Source: Ostrinia nubilalis (Eukaryota > Arthropoda > Insecta > Lepidoptera > Crambidae). From it: DNA of 64,000 nucleotides. Position numbers and translations under genes: made by a program. The DNA is taken from assembly GCF_963855985.1 (NCBI RefSeq), contig NC_087111.1:9677001-9741000 (forward strand), given 5' to 3'. This document shows, piece by piece, positions 50,148 to 62,344 of this stretch (the stretch's first letter is position 1; every line of letters starts with the position of its first letter). The notes beneath the pieces are model-generated. The model was not told where the DNA came from and did no database searches. It worked only from the letters and a program-made list of their open reading frames with translations.

Positions 50148-53100
50148 ATGAGTGCCGCCAATTTATTATTAGTGGCACTAGTGTCCGTTTCAGGTAAGAT
50201 TGTATTTAAAAACGAAACCCACTGTTGCTTGCCACCAGTGCAACTCCAGGATTTCTAGTAAGGATTTGTGAAAAACTGTAAATGAAACCTGTTTTGAGAC
50301 AAATAAATACTTTCTATTCTATTCTATTAAAACCTAACACTTATTGTATTCCCGTGCGAAAAGTTTAACAGAACTTCGTATATTCGGTTTGTTTTGGACT
50401 ATCCTTTCTTCCAAGTAGACCGATAGCACATCATCTTGCTACCAAAGAGGGACTGTGAGAACTACCATGTTTGCAGTTCCCTAGAAAACTGCAGCGCTAT
50501 TTTCCAATTTCTTCTATCTTCCATCTTCCAAGCAGATCGATATCACATCATCCAGCTACCAGCTAGTTCCCTGAAAAATAGAGTTTCCTTTTGCACCGTT
50601 TTTCGGCCAAACCAACGCGTGCAGCATACGCGATGGCAAATTGTTCACACTGCCGCATTCGCATTCCAGAACGTATGCCATGACAAATTTGGTTTGGCCG
50701 AACCTTGACTATTCCTTTAGTGGAAAATTAGCTTCAAATATTTGTTACAGCGTGTCACGCCGCCATTCCGGATCTCACTGGTTGTGAAGTGGCCGCCAAG
50801 ACCGAGCAGGGGTATGTGTGTGGGAGGATCCGAAACGCCACCAATGGGGCGAAATACGCCAGCTTCAGAGGAATGCAATATGGGACGCAGCCGCTAGGGG
50901 AACTCCGATTCAAGGTACCTATTTTTCGCTTACCTGATCCCTGGAGGTTATGTTTTATTAAAAGGTCGGTTATTAAAAGCTGTTAGATCGAGCATAATAT
51001 CAAATGATTGAATGAATAAATAGTTAGGTTACTTATTTTTTATGCTCTGCGATCTAAACAGTTTGATGAAAACTAAGTAACAAGATCCACAAACAACTAA
51101 AGTTCGACTTTTTTCAGGAACTGCTACCACCTCCATCTTTTGATGGACTCTTCAACGCTACGGAGGCCGGTCCAATTTGCGCCCAAGTGGATGTTTTATA
51201 CACCCCAAACAACCTCGTGGCTCCCCTGTCCAGCGGCGAAGACTGCATTCGCATCAACGTCCATGTGCCGTACGACTACCTTCCCGCAATCAACGCAACC
51301 AGCAACTCAAGCAACCTTCTTCCAGTGATGTTTTGGATCCACGGAGGAGCGTTCTCTTACGGCTCAGGGGACGCTGACGTGCACGGACCTGAATATCTGA
51401 TGACCAAAAACGTTATCTTGGTTACTATTAATTACAGGTTACTAATGAATATTCTATGTACAGCTCAAAATAAAATGCATATTACACCAATACATACCTA
51501 ATACCAATCAAGTGCGACTAAACGTACTCATAGATTGACGTCTGCCGATGCTGGAAAATTGATGAGAAGATTAGACAACATTTTTTAATTTTGTTCCCAT
51601 TTCAGGCTTCACGTTTTCGGTTTCTTGAGCTTGGATAACGAGTACATACCTGGAAACAACGGGCTGAGGGATTGCATCACAGCTCTCAAATGGGTGCAGA
51701 GTAACATCAGGAACTTCGGAGGGGACCCTGCCCGAGTGACGATATCCGGGGAGAGTGCCGGAGCAGTCATGACTCATCTGCTTTCTATTTCAAATGCCAC
51801 ACAAGGGCTTTTCCAAAGGTAAAATAAACATACAATAGACACAATTAGGTAAACATTAAAAGTCCTGCGGCGAGTATCAATAAAAAGATACAAGGCAATT
51901 AAGGCATGGCAATAAAAGGACGACTTCAAGTCGTTGTATTCTTTGTAGACGATACAATATTGATTCTTCAGCTCTAGTATAAATTCAAATAATATATTTT
52001 CAGGGCAATAGCATTGAGCGGACAAGCCATTGCTAGCTTTTACAGTTATTCGCAATCCTACGTGAAACTCATCAATGCCATCTTCTTACCTGCTGCTGGA
52101 ATAAACCCGCTTCAAACGCCAAGGAAGATCTACGAGGACCTCGTGGCAGCTCCTCTAGAGAATTTACTGCGGGGCAATAAAGTCCTGTTAGACTTTTTTG
52201 GTATTGTGTCCTTTGCTCCCGTTATTGAGAAACCACAACCAAATTTCACAACTGTCATACCAGCATCACCAGAAGACCTCTTGAACGCAGGAGCTGGTAA
52301 AAACTACCCCTTGTGGATCGGCTTCTGCAGTAATGAAGCTGAAACTTTCAAAACAAGGTTGCAAGAGGTTAACATAGAAACCAAATTGAGGCTGGTGCCT
52401 TCATTGACATTACCACAGAACTTATTGTTCTCAGCGAACCCACTGACGGTGCCGGCTCTGACGACGCTGCAGCTAGCGGAATACTTCAACGTGACTTTTA
52501 TAACTCTTGAGAAATTCTTATTTGCAGCGACTGACTCGTATTGGAAGTACCCAGCACAGAGACTAACTCTTAAGAGGTTGAGATCGAATGCCTCGAACTC
52601 TTACCTGTCTCAGCTTTCATACCCAGGAGAGAACAACAGAAGCGTAATAAAGGACGCTTTGAACCGGAACTGGACAGGAGCAGCTCACGTAGAAGACCTT
52701 CCATACTTCTTCAGATTTAATCATTTCGTTGGACCGCAGCAGGAGAACGAGTTGGCGCCTACAAGCCAAGATAACAAAATGAGAGCCAAGATGACTGAAC
52801 TCATCACCAACTTCGTTATCAACGGGTAATTTGCAACTGTATTCTATTTTGTTGGTAGTAAGATATTTCTTTTTATCTGCAGGAGAAAACACGAGTTTTC
52901 TTCATCAGCAAAAATAGGAGCAAAGTCAGAGATTAACGGGGATAAGGCCCGGTTTGCACCAAGACGGAGAGAAGCGGAGAAGTATTTTTGTATAACCAAT
53001 CAGATTTTCTGGTTTCCTGAATAATGAAGTCTGATTGGTTATTCAAAACCATTCTCCGATCCGCTCCGCCTTAGTTGAAACCAGACCTGTATTTTTTTTA

Positions 53101-53403
53101 ACACTCTTATCTCCTTCTTGTAAGATAATTTAGCAGAACTCTCAATTCCTTCAGGATAACATTTGAGTACTTCTCTTCTTCTTCTGTATTTTACACTGCT
53201 GTGGTGCATCTTCAAAATTATTATATTTTTATTTCAGATCACCAGCTAGCTCCACCGACTGGCCGGCTACTGGTACGGACCTGAAGTTCCAGAACCTAGA
53301 CTCGCCTGACCAGTTCAACTTCACCGATCCGACTCCTTACATGGAAGACAAGATCACCTACTTCTCCAACTTGTATAATGTCGGTGGTCTCGGATCTGTT
53401 TAA
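50148..53403 (+). CDS. Secreted carboxylesterase (type-B esterase), six exons
   Basis: Exons: 50148-50193, 50751-50914, 51118-51437, 51606-51818, 52004-52825, 53238-53403; all GT-AG, 1731 nt, 576 residues, stop TAA. Residues 1-20 are a signal peptide (hydrophobic LLLVALVSVSAC, likely cut near HA|AI). The alpha/beta-hydrolase signature is complete: oxyanion hole HGG at 145-147, nucleophile Ser227 in GESAG, acid Glu359 (GFCSNEAETF) and His476 (GAAHVEDLPYFF). Cys91 and Cys112 fit the conserved first disulfide, and several N-X-S/T sites (e.g. N44, N83) suggest glycosylation. The GESAG elbow, rather than GQSAG, argues against a juvenile hormone esterase. Known roles of such insect enzymes are hydrolysis of dietary, xenobiotic or odorant esters; the substrate cannot be read here. 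The length is normal and the gene looks intact. Intron 1 has a repeat tail and intron 5 a MITE. Confidence 0.95.
50228..50332 (+). repeat. Retroposon tail with (TTCTA)n in esterase intron 1
   Basis: 'aactccaggatttctagtaa' through 'aataaatactttctattctattctatt'. The same TTCTA-type tail ends the Jockey/CR1-like LINE at 59403. Confidence 0.5.
50600..50710. repeat. Short inverted repeat 'tttcggccaaacca'
   Basis: TTTCGGCCAAACCAACGCG and TTTGGTTTGGCCGAACC bound about 100 bases with 'gcgatggca/tgccatg' inside, a MITE-like hairpin. It is related to pieces at 36640-36720 and 48420-48460. It ends about 45 bases before exon 2. Confidence 0.55.
52947..53088. mobile_element. MITE in esterase intron 5
   Basis: Degenerate TIRs AAGGCCCGGTTTGCACC.AG and CT.AGTTGAAACCAGACCT, with inner 'aaccaatcagatttt' mirrored as 'tctgattggtt'. 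Confidence 0.65.
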
Positions 53404-53414
53404 AGGCCAAAAAT

Positions 53415-53420
53415 AATAAA
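53415..53420 (+). terminator. Poly(A) signal of the carboxylesterase
   Basis: AATAAA lies 12 bases after the stop codon. Others follow at about 53451 and 53530, so several 3' ends are possible. Confidence 0.6.
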
Positions 53421-53539
53421 GGCTACAAAATAATAATTAAGGCTAAAAATAATAAAAGCTGAAAATAAGTATTGAGACCTACTCCTAGCTCCAACGTGTT
53501 TTTGTTGGTGGTCTCGAATCTGTTTAAATGTGCATTAAA

Positions 53540-54260
53540 ATAAATCAGAGAAAGTTATTTATGTGGTTTTTCATTATGGGCTGTGGATTAACCGCAGGGA
53601 GGTTTATTTTACATCACGTACATTAGCGTATCTAGGCTGAAAAAGCTAGATACGCCGATTAGTACCGAAGACGGGCGATTAGTATCTAGCTCATGGTAAG
53701 AACTATCAACTATCATCTTCAAATGGCTAGCCCAACATCCTTTGGGCACCAGACTTCGAAAATCCTATTAGTCCAGTCATTTAAGCTTAAATTCGGTAAG
53801 AATCTCGGAATTCGAGATACCCAGCTGTAAGTCTGTAAATACTTGTATATTGACACCCTAAAAGTTGTCTCAAAACCTACATATGGTAGGGTGTAAGCAA
53901 CTATTAAATTTTAAGGTCAAAGGTCACAAAAATCGGTTTTTTGCGCTTTTTTTGGAAATATCTCATTTCCTATGGGTTTTTTGCTATTTGTATTTATTAT
54001 CAATATTGTAGAATACAAAATTCTCTACAAATTTTGTTCAAAAAAATTTTTTATACGGTGAACCGTTTTCGAGATAGAGGGCGGGGGCGGACTAGGTATG
54101 CAAAATCACTTGAAACCTTTGTTACAGTTAAGCTTTTACATACACAAATACATTTGTTTTTATTTCATTCAAAAATACCAAGTAGTTATGATTTTATAGG
54201 CATTCAAAGTTCGCTAAAATATCGAGTCCCGCCGACGGTCACGTGACCCCGCGTGACGTA
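53540..54260. other. Intergenic, unassigned
   Basis: Only a small hairpin-like pair (ctagatacgc/gcgtatctag) around 53630-53660 stands out. No gene or nameable repeat is seen. Confidence 0.4.
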
Positions 54261-55519
54261 CATTCTGTACCCCCAGTGAAAAGGGAGCTAAGTCGAAAAT
54301 GGTGATTTTTGGGAAATCGCATTTGAAGTTAAAAAAAATCCTGCTTCGTCGCTATTAGAGATAACTGGGTGAAATATTTTTTAGGTGAAAGGTAATATTA
54401 GATATGATTAGGCAGTGTGCCAGTTTGGGAAATATAGCATGTGGTTTTTTCGTAATTAAATAAAAACCTAGTTATATCACCATGCACGACAACTTTACAT
54501 TCGTGTAAAGTGATATAATGGGACATAAATCATTTTACACCACACTGAATTGACCACTCGCTAACAAGTGTAAAGTGATACATTTTACGCCATTTCTGTT
54601 GATATTTTTTTGTTTCTTCAATTTTAGAAAAAGTTGTGAAACAAACATAAGTAATTACACTATGAGGAATCATTATTTCAGGTCATTTAGGGTAAATAGT
54701 CCAAAAAAAATTACTTATATCAATAAACACCAATTTTGTGGTGAGAAATAAAATGTGTAAACTGATCTAACTTACATAATAGCGATCTAAGTATCCTAAT
54801 AATTTTGTGTAAAGTGATATAAGTGGCGACTGTAAAGGAATAAGGCTAGAATTTGAGACTGAATTCTAATTATTTACTCCTTAAATGTTTATTCTGATCT
54901 GAAACTACTATTTTATTAATTATTACACCATATACCATGAATGATATCGGCCTAAATCACATACATTATCTCCTATTTTAAAGAAAGTATAGCTGAAGCA
55001 ATTGTGTAGTAAAGACCAGAAACAACAATGGTTTCACATCAACTAATTAGACAGGAGACAGAGAAAAGTTTGTTTTCTACAATTACCCTAATAAGAATCA
55101 AACCCTGGACCAGAGATGGTGATGTCAAGCAATATTGATTGCCTTTTGGCTACAGAAGGATAATATAAAAGTAAAGTCATAAAATGCATTTGGTTTCAAT
55201 AAAGAGGCTTTTAAAAAGCCCTTTAACACGTCCTAGTATTACTTGAACCCTACAATTATTTTGGGACATAAATTTAGCCACCCTTGTCAGCCTATTCTTA
55301 AATCATAAATAACTTGAAAATATCGAACTGCCTACGGCGGGAATCTTCTTAAATCAATAGAGACATGAATTAACAAGACATGTTATACTTGCGAACTAAG
55401 CAGATAAAGTCCAGCAACACATGCCATTTACATAATTATTTACTTTATACATAGTATCCATTCATAAGGACTTTCGTAGTTAGTTTTTCAGGGCAATCGA
55501 ATATTGCACTTAGCCTCTT

Positions 55520-56880
55520 GATTAGACCATTGTGCGCTATTTGTAGTTTATCTTCCTATTCCAACCGCTCCAGATCCCTCCAGGTAGCAGCAGCCTATCT
55601 AGGTCGCTACAGGCCTTCTGCAGCAACCCTGGTGATTGGAGAATTTGAGCCTGTTGATTGCTACGCTTGTGCACTCCTTGTGCACGTGCTGCGGTTTTTC
55701 TTCTGCCTCCATGCATATTCTGCACAGTAGGCTGTCTGTAACAGCTTTATTGTGTAGGTGTTTGTTTAACATACCTGTTATTACACTTAGGACCTTGCGG
55801 ATGTTGTCCATGTTTAGTTTTATGAGGCTGCGGGAAAACTTTTTCGATATATCTGCATCTTTATTTGCCTGCATCTTTCACAATCTTTCCATTCTGTGTG
55901 GTGTTATTTTTCTATTTTGGAGCGCAGCCAGGTCTTGATCTGTGCTTATGGTATCGGCATTATAATTGTTCCGGACCAAATACCGTCCTGTACGATCCCC
56001 TTCTGGCCAGTTCATCTGCTGCGTCGTTGCTCAAGGAGTTACTGTGCCCTTTGATCCACTTCAGGAGTGCAGGGTAACGCCATTTGCGTCTGCAATAACT
56101 TAGGAGCGCGTCATGGCATTCCAATATAAGTATTATAATGTAGTATATTAAGTTGCTTTGTATTGCTTGCACTATCTGAGATTATTTTTATATTCAGACC
56201 TCGGATGTCTATGGTTGCAATCGCCTGTGCTGCTCTGATTGCATTCTGCTTGGAAAATTGTATTGTGTGTATCTAGTGTTGTAGATATTCTTAGTATATT
56301 TAGGTAATTCGAGAAGACACCAGCTCCCGTACCTTTTTGGGTTTTGGAGCCGTCAGTGTATATCCTAACTTCATTGATTCCAGAGCAATCTTGCGTTTCC
56401 GTTGTAAGCTGGATATTATATCTCCAGTCGAAGATGTGAACACAGGGAATTCTGTCGATGGGTGCCTCGGTGAGAGGTATTTCTTTTATTAGGGTTTTGT
56501 GCAGGATCGTGGAATGTCCTGTTTCCTTGTTTTGCTTTTATATGCCGTTCTTACCTTTAAGTCTTAGGGCGGCTGCTTGCGCTTCCTCCTGAATAAAGAG
56601 GTCTAAAGATCTAAGATTCAGAAGGTACTCAAGTGATGTCGATGGAGTGGTTCTCATACAACTAGTGCCCGCTATGCTTACTAGGCGTTGCAGGTTTTGG
56701 AGTTTTGATCTTGCTGTGGATAGTTGTGTTCTGTGCCACCACACAAGTGATCCATAATAATATGTGTAAGAGAGCCAAACAATGAGTCTCTTGCACTGAT
56801 GGAATGCTATACAGGCCATTTTTATTTTGTTCTCGACATGACTCGCCCAGTTCAATTTGTTGTCAAAGGTGATGAGTTTT
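55520..56880 (-). mobile_element. Non-LTR retrotransposon fragment: RT C-terminus, RNase H, Cys motif
   Basis: Read on minus, in order: an RT-thumb segment (NWASHVENKIKMACIAFHQC, YGSLVWWHR), a degraded middle, an RNase H part with WIKGHSNSLSNDAADELARR, and a C-terminal Cys/His motif (LCRICMEAEEKPQHVHKEC). The frames are broken by shifts and stops, so it is dead. The layout (RNase H behind RT) fits R1/I/Jockey-group LINEs. Confidence 0.88.
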
Positions 56881-57408
56881 GTTTATAAAGATTTCTGGTA
56901 GTTGGAGCTCTTGTAAATTCGATAATGCACTGATTAAGTACTTTTATTGACAACGTTAGGCACTATGAATTCAATTATATGTTTTACTAGTAGATTTATT
57001 AAAACTATTAACTAAAGTTCTTTGATTTATAAACTACGACATTATTTTTTCCTTTAATCTGACGTTTGGGCTAAGTTGTATCATTTTACACCAAATAATT
57101 AATCAAATTATTAGTTGCGATTTTCAAATGTTTTTGATCTAAGTAACTTACAACATTTTACACGTCATCTTATATTGTTAATCACAAATTCAATCTGCAC
57201 AACTTCAATCGTGTAAAAAGTAGTAACACGAGTCATACCTCTTGACACAACAAAAAAGTGAAAGAAGCCTCCGGTACACTTTGTTAAAAGTAGACATGTA
57301 TCAATATACACGAAAGAAAAGTTCACAAAGCCTTACTTGTATCATTTGGCACAAAATTATTTTCTTTTCTATACGTCGTAGAAATATACCGATTAGATAC
57401 AAAAGTAG

Positions 57409-58254
57409 TAGTGTCCGACCGAATGTTCGGTTTCGGTTTCGTTTTCGGTTGAGTTTCGGTAAAAACATGAGTTTCGGTTTAGTTTCGTTTTCGGCGGCAA
57501 ACTTGCCGAAATTACGACCGAAACCGAATGTGCATTCGGGAGTTTCGCTCATGTTCGGCGCGTTGAAAGAGTGAATGAATCTGATCAGAGCCAATTTCGT
57601 GATTCGCTCGCTTTTTTGTTTGCTGTTATATTTGTAAGTTTTATCTCGTTATAACATAAGAGCGGGTAGTAAAGATAAAAAAAAATCAAGTTTAATCTAA
57701 CCTATATTTTTTTTTGGTTCACAAATTCTATACGTAAACAAATATTAGTTAGGTAGGTAGTTAGTAATGAAATGACTATAGTGCATTTCATGGTGATAAT
57801 ATTATGGATTCAGAGTTTCAAAGTTCATTTTAGTATTTATCACCAAGGTATTCAAGTGGCAATTACAGTAGATACTAACTTACGTACTACCAATTTTGTT
57901 TTGAGAAATTATTAAGGTAAAAGACCCGACCATGGGGCAGGTTATGTAGATTTCCTGAATATTGCGAGTATGTAATTAAAAAAAAATCTAGACTATAAAT
58001 CCTTCTTTTTCTTTTTTAATACATAATTTGATACCTTTTAGAGTGAAAAGGCGCTTTATACGTTCAATTTTAATGCAATTTAAAGAGAAAACAATAAAGA
58101 CTGACTGATTATAATAACGTTTTCTTTATTTTTTCCTCAAAATATGAGCCTTGTAAGGAAGTTTCAGTTTCGGTTTCGGCCGAAATAGACACCGTCGCCG
58201 AAATTCGTTTTCGGTTTCGGTTTCGGTCGTAAAACTAGTTTCGGTCGGACACTA
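57409..58254. mobile_element. hAT MITE with 8-bp duplication AAAAGTAG
   Basis: Ends TAGTGTCCGACCGAA and TTTCGGTCGGACACTA are flanked exactly by AAAAGTAG (57401-57408, 58255-58262). Sub-terminal GGTTTCGGTTTCGG tracts lie at both ends. It is inserted in the 54265-58344 element and has no coding frame. Confidence 0.9.
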
Positions 58255-59095
58255 AAAAGTAGCTAATTTTTCAGAGATTCACATTATGTTATAAAGTCGA
58301 TTTTGATCTAAGTCGAGTTAGATCCCTTTTCACTGGGGGTACAGCATTAGGGAATGCAAAACCGGTTAATCGGAAACCGAAAAATCGGAAAAACCGCCCT
58401 TTTTCGACGAATTCTAAAACCGGTTTTAAAAATCGAAACCCGGATTTAAATCGGTTTTTCTATCGGTATACACGTAACAAATTCCATAAATAAGCAATAT
58501 CATTTTATTATAATATAACCTGGGTATTTTGATATTAGACGAATATTTGGTTATTTTACAATTTATAACTTGGCAACATTGTCACTTGGTTACTCCGTCG
58601 TTTACCTTTGAACGGGGAATCCCCGATAATTATTTAAGACTCGTACTGCCCGCGCCCGCCACCTGACATGACCCACCCCGCGATTCAGATAGTTGGTGAT
58701 TATTGCAGTGAATAATTAACCTAATGTGTGAGTGAATTGAACAGTTTTTATTTCTGAATTGTTTTGAACATTGAATCTCATTTATTTGCGATATCTGCAG
58801 AAGCTTATTACTGTAATACCTACTTAGTGTATTGAAATTTTACAGAAATACCACCTAACGTTCACAAATAAAGCTTTTTACATTTTATTCTACTTTTTAA
58901 TTTAAGATATTGCTTATATCAATCGTAATTGTAAACAAATACGTTTTTGATGTACATTACGTACATGGTGGTAATTAACAAAATACTAAACCGATAGAGT
59001 AATGAATTTTAAAAACGTATTCGTTGATAATTATTACGTACAATGGAGATAAACTACCATCCCTTGAGTTAAATTTAGCTTATTCATTATTCAGA

Positions 59096-61297
59096 CGACT
59101 GGAATAAGGGGCTTTTAATTACTGTGCCAAAGAAAGGGGACCTAAGCCAGTGTAGCAATTGGAGAGGTATCACTTTGCTCTCGATACCGTCAAAGGTTTT
59201 CTGCAAGATTATCTTGGATAGGTTATCGGGGGCCGTTAAACCTCTTTTGCGTAGGGAACAGGCTGGCTTCCGCCCGAACCGCTCGTGCACCGACCAGATC
59301 AATACTTTGCGTATCATCTTGGAGCAGGCATCAGAATGGCAAAGGGAAGTCTATCTTACCTTTGTAGACTTCGAAAAAGCCTTTGATACGCTAAAGTGGG
59401 ATAGAATAGAATAGAATAGAATAATCTTTATTGCCCAAAACTGTGTACAATTTGTGCTGGTCACAATGCAAAAAAAAGGTTACAACAGTGTTACCCATAT
59501 CGGGCATGCAATAGTTAAAATACAGTAATAAAGTTAGAGTTTAATTATTTTTGGTACCAAAATATTCATTTAGACTATAAAAAACATTAATTGTTAACCA
59601 TTTTTTAAGCTCAGATTTAAATTTAGGTTGCTTCAATGCTTTAATATGTGAAGGTAGATGGTTAAATATTTTCGTACCTGTATATAGCACACTTTTAGAG
59701 AAAATATAACTATTAACTGAAGGAATACAAATATCATTTATATATTTACTACGTAAGTTAGAACGAATGGAAGATTTACATTGAAACCACTCGGTATTCT
59801 GTTTTATGAAAACTGTAATTTCTAGAATATAGATATTCGTCAGCGTTAAGTATCCTTTATCCTTAAATACAGTTCTAAGTGTTTCATCAGAATACATGTT
59901 ATAAATAATACGCAAGCATCTCTTTTGTAGGATAAATGTTGACTGAATATTAGTCGAGTTTCCCCAAAAAATAACACCATAAGTCAGCAGTGGGTACACA
60001 TGACCAAAATAAGCTGCTCTAGTAACATTAGTGGAAGTAGTTTCAGCTAGGATCGATAAAGCGTAACAATAACTGGATATTTTTTTATTTATTTTATCGA
60101 TATGTGCTTTCCAATTTAAGTTACAATCAATTTCTACACCTAGAAAATTTATGTTGTTTACTTCTTCTACTTTAGTGTTATTTGCTGTTATATTTAAATT
60201 AAGTGATTTTGTTTTATAGTTTTTGAATTGGGCAAGTATATGGTCGCGACTCGCTGACATTGGTGTCCCGCCGAAAATTATCGATCTACAGAAGGCCATC
60301 TACAAGAAATATTCTTGTAAAGTCACTCACGACGGCCTCATCTCCGAAGACATTGAGGTGCATGCGGCCGTCCAGCAAGGCTGCCTGCTTTCGCCGCTTC
60401 TCTTTTTGGTAGTCTTGGATGGAGTCATGTGTCGTGCATATCAAAACCAACGGCGTGGAATAGAGTGGGGTATAATCGGAGTCTTAGAAGACTTAGATTA
60501 TGCCGATGACCTCTGTTTGCTGAGCCACACGCATCACGATATGCAATCCAAAATTGATGACCTACATCGAGAGGCGGGCATCACGGGGCTCAAAATTAAC
60601 TGCCGGAAGACCCAAGAGATGCGATCTGGAGTGAGGAATTGCACACCATTACGGATTGGTGCAGAGGATGTGGAACGTGTCCACAATTTTACCTACCTCG
60701 GGAGCGTCGTGTCAGAGACTGGAGGTACCGAAGAGGACATCACTTCGCGTATTGCCAAGGCTAGAGCCACCTTCGCACAACTTCGCCCCGTATGGCAGTC
60801 ACGGAAACTGACCCGAAGGGTCAAGATCAAAATTTTCGGGTCCAACGTTAAATCCGTGCTGCTCTATGGGTGTGAAACGTGGAAGGTCACCAAGGTCATC
60901 TCGCACCAGCTGCAGGTCTTCGTCAACCGCTGCCTTCGCCGAATTCTCGGCATATACTGGCCTGAGAAAATCTCCAACGTCGAGCTATTGGAACGCTGCC
61001 ACGAAATTCCGATCGACCAGCAGATCAAGCGCCGCAAGTGGAACTGGATTGGCCACACTCTCCGAAGGGATCCCGATCACATCCCCAAGCAGGCTCTGGA
61101 TTGGAACCCCCAAGGAAAACGCAAACGTGGTCGCCCCAAGCAAACTTGGCGGCGCACTGTGGCAGACGAGGCGAAGAAGATCGGCAAGACTTGGGGCGAG
61201 ATCAAACACATAGCTCAAGACCGAACGCGATGGAGGACTGTTGTGGACGCCCTCTGCCCCATCTAGGGGACATAGGACCATAAGTAAGTCAAGTCAT
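59096..61297 (+). mobile_element. RTE-like LINE, 5'-truncated, interrupted in the reverse transcriptase
   Basis: The plus frame up to 59403 gives RT blocks (GDLSQCSNWRGITLLS, EQAGFRPNRSCTDQI, FVDFEKAFDTLKWDRI with the first catalytic Asp). After the inserted LINE the frame resumes at about 60238 (SRLADIGVPPKIIDL) and runs to the stop at 61264-61266, including the catalytic LDYADDLCLL and a C-terminal GRPKQTWRRTVADEAKK region. It has no endonuclease domain. TCATTATTCA-like flanks (about 59085-59095 and 61288-61297) are a likely target duplication. The RT halves are otherwise uninterrupted, so the element was young when the second LINE entered it. Confidence 0.88.
59403..60235 (-). mobile_element. 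Jockey/CR1-like LINE 3' fragment inside the RTE
   Basis: On minus, a long open frame (to the stop at 59541-59543) encodes an RT C-terminal region: NNINFLGVEIDCNLNWKAHI, YPLLTYGVIFWGNS, QKRCLRIIYNM and NHLPSHIKALKQPKFK. It is followed by a 3' UTR, AATAAAGA and a (TTCTA)n tail at 59403-59424. It is 5'-truncated before the YxDD motif. The host frame resumes at once to the right, so it split the RTE reverse transcriptase. Confidence 0.88.
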
Positions 61298-61629
61298 TAT
61301 TCATTATGTGCCTATAATGCCTAATGAATAAGCTAAATTTATCAAAACTGTTATAACCCTCTCTTAAATAATGTAATCTAACACAAAACGGATAGGACGT
61401 AACAAATCGCTGTATGTAACTACTAGTTGATTGAAAAAAAAATAGTACGATAATAACCGATTAAAAACCGAAAACCGGTTTTTTTTCTTGGAAACCGAAA
61501 AAAAAATCGGTTTTTGATAAACTTTCGGTTTTGCATACCCTATACAGCATTCACAGTGTCCGCTCACTAGACAACGGATTTAAACATACTTAAATACATT
61601 TTTTTTTTTGTAAATACATACATATTATA

Positions 61630-61990
61630 CATATTAACAGCCAGACTCATCACAGAAATTAAAATTGAACCAAACCCAAACTTGATGCGATTGTGTCGTT
61701 TTATTGCGAAGTACCTTCCAGCTCCATCATCAGACCCTGATTACTATATAGAATTGAAGTACTCGTCAATACAAAACGAACGAGCCCAAACTCGATGGAG
61801 TTAAGTCGTTTTATTATGGAGTTCCTATGGCCACCTTCCAGCTCCATCATCAGATTAGCTCCATGTCATCATAATATTGCATAGTCATCCAAATTACATG
61901 TGTATGCGAAATTTCAGCTTAATCGGTTGTCCGGAAGTGGGTCTTAATTCAGCTTGCAAGATTCCACCCATACAAATTTGAGGGGTGCGT
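61630..61990. repeat. Lepidopteran interspersed repeat with two tandem sub-units
   Basis: 'cttccagctccatcatcaga' occurs twice (about 61716 and 61837) after two versions of 'cccaaactcgatg.agtt.agtcgttttatt', then 'tcggttgtccggaagtggg' and 'gcttgcaagattccaccca'. The class is unknown. Confidence 0.6.
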
Positions 61991-62340
61991 GACAGTTTAT
62001 ATAAGTTTATATGATATAAATTCATTTCAATAACGTTCATATTGTATAATAAACGTATGTTATAATAACACTTGATATAATTTTTTAACATATAATGTTT
62101 ACTTCATATAATGAATCATTTCTAATAATGTCATTTCAGATACCAATCAAAACGCATAAAGACATTTGATATAAACCTTACTTAATCTAAGAGTCATTTC
62201 ATGTAATTTTGTTTAATATAAATAATATTTCATATAATCATTACATAAAATAAATATTATTTGTTATAACGACTATTTGGTATACTCTTTAATTGATATA
62301 ATTTCTGATTGATATAACTTTTAGTATGTTCTTCTTTAGC
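61991..62340. repeat. AT-rich simple sequence, TATATAAT-type
   Basis: Loose repetition of 'catttcatataat' and 'ttgatataa'. A similar stretch on the other side of the GC-rich core runs from 62930 to 63270. Confidence 0.6.
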
Positions 62341-62344
62341 TTGA

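Larger units (their letters stand above)
54265..58344. mobile_element. 4.1-kb TIR element with 4-bp target duplication, unclassified
   Basis: Ends CTGTACCCCCAGTGAAAAGG and its exact complement at the right, extended imperfectly to about 30 bases. CATT flanks both sides (54261-54264, 58345-58348 after allowing for the hAT inserted there). Sub-terminal repeats of GTGTAAAGTGATAT lie in the left part (54503, 54569, about 54807) and inverted in the right part (57079, 57153 and weaker). No transposase frame of its own is left. The interior carries a LINE fragment and a hAT MITE. The class is uncertain; 4-bp duplications occur for example in Sola elements, but I cannot assign it. Confidence 0.75.
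58348..61542. mobile_element. hAT-type element with 8-bp duplication TACAGCAT, loaded with LINEs
   Basis: Ends TAGGGAATGCAAAACCGG and CGGTTTTGCATACCCTA, flanked exactly by TACAGCAT (58340-58347, 61543-61550). The insertion site is the right end of the 54265 element. Its own sequence (58348-59095 and about 61298-61542, roughly 1 kb) is non-coding and contains an internal inverted pair ('aaatttagcttattcatta' and complement). The rest is an RTE-like LINE. Confidence 0.88.

Noticed and set aside
59541..60299. Independent 252-residue gene on the minus strand
   Set aside because: RT C-terminal sequence plus a 3' tail of simple TTCTA repeats show a 5'-truncated LINE insertion.
60223..61266. Host gene for a reverse-transcriptase-like protein
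   Set aside because: It is the C-terminal part of an RTE-like LINE: its N-terminal RT blocks lie upstream beyond an inserted second LINE, and a target duplication surrounds the whole.
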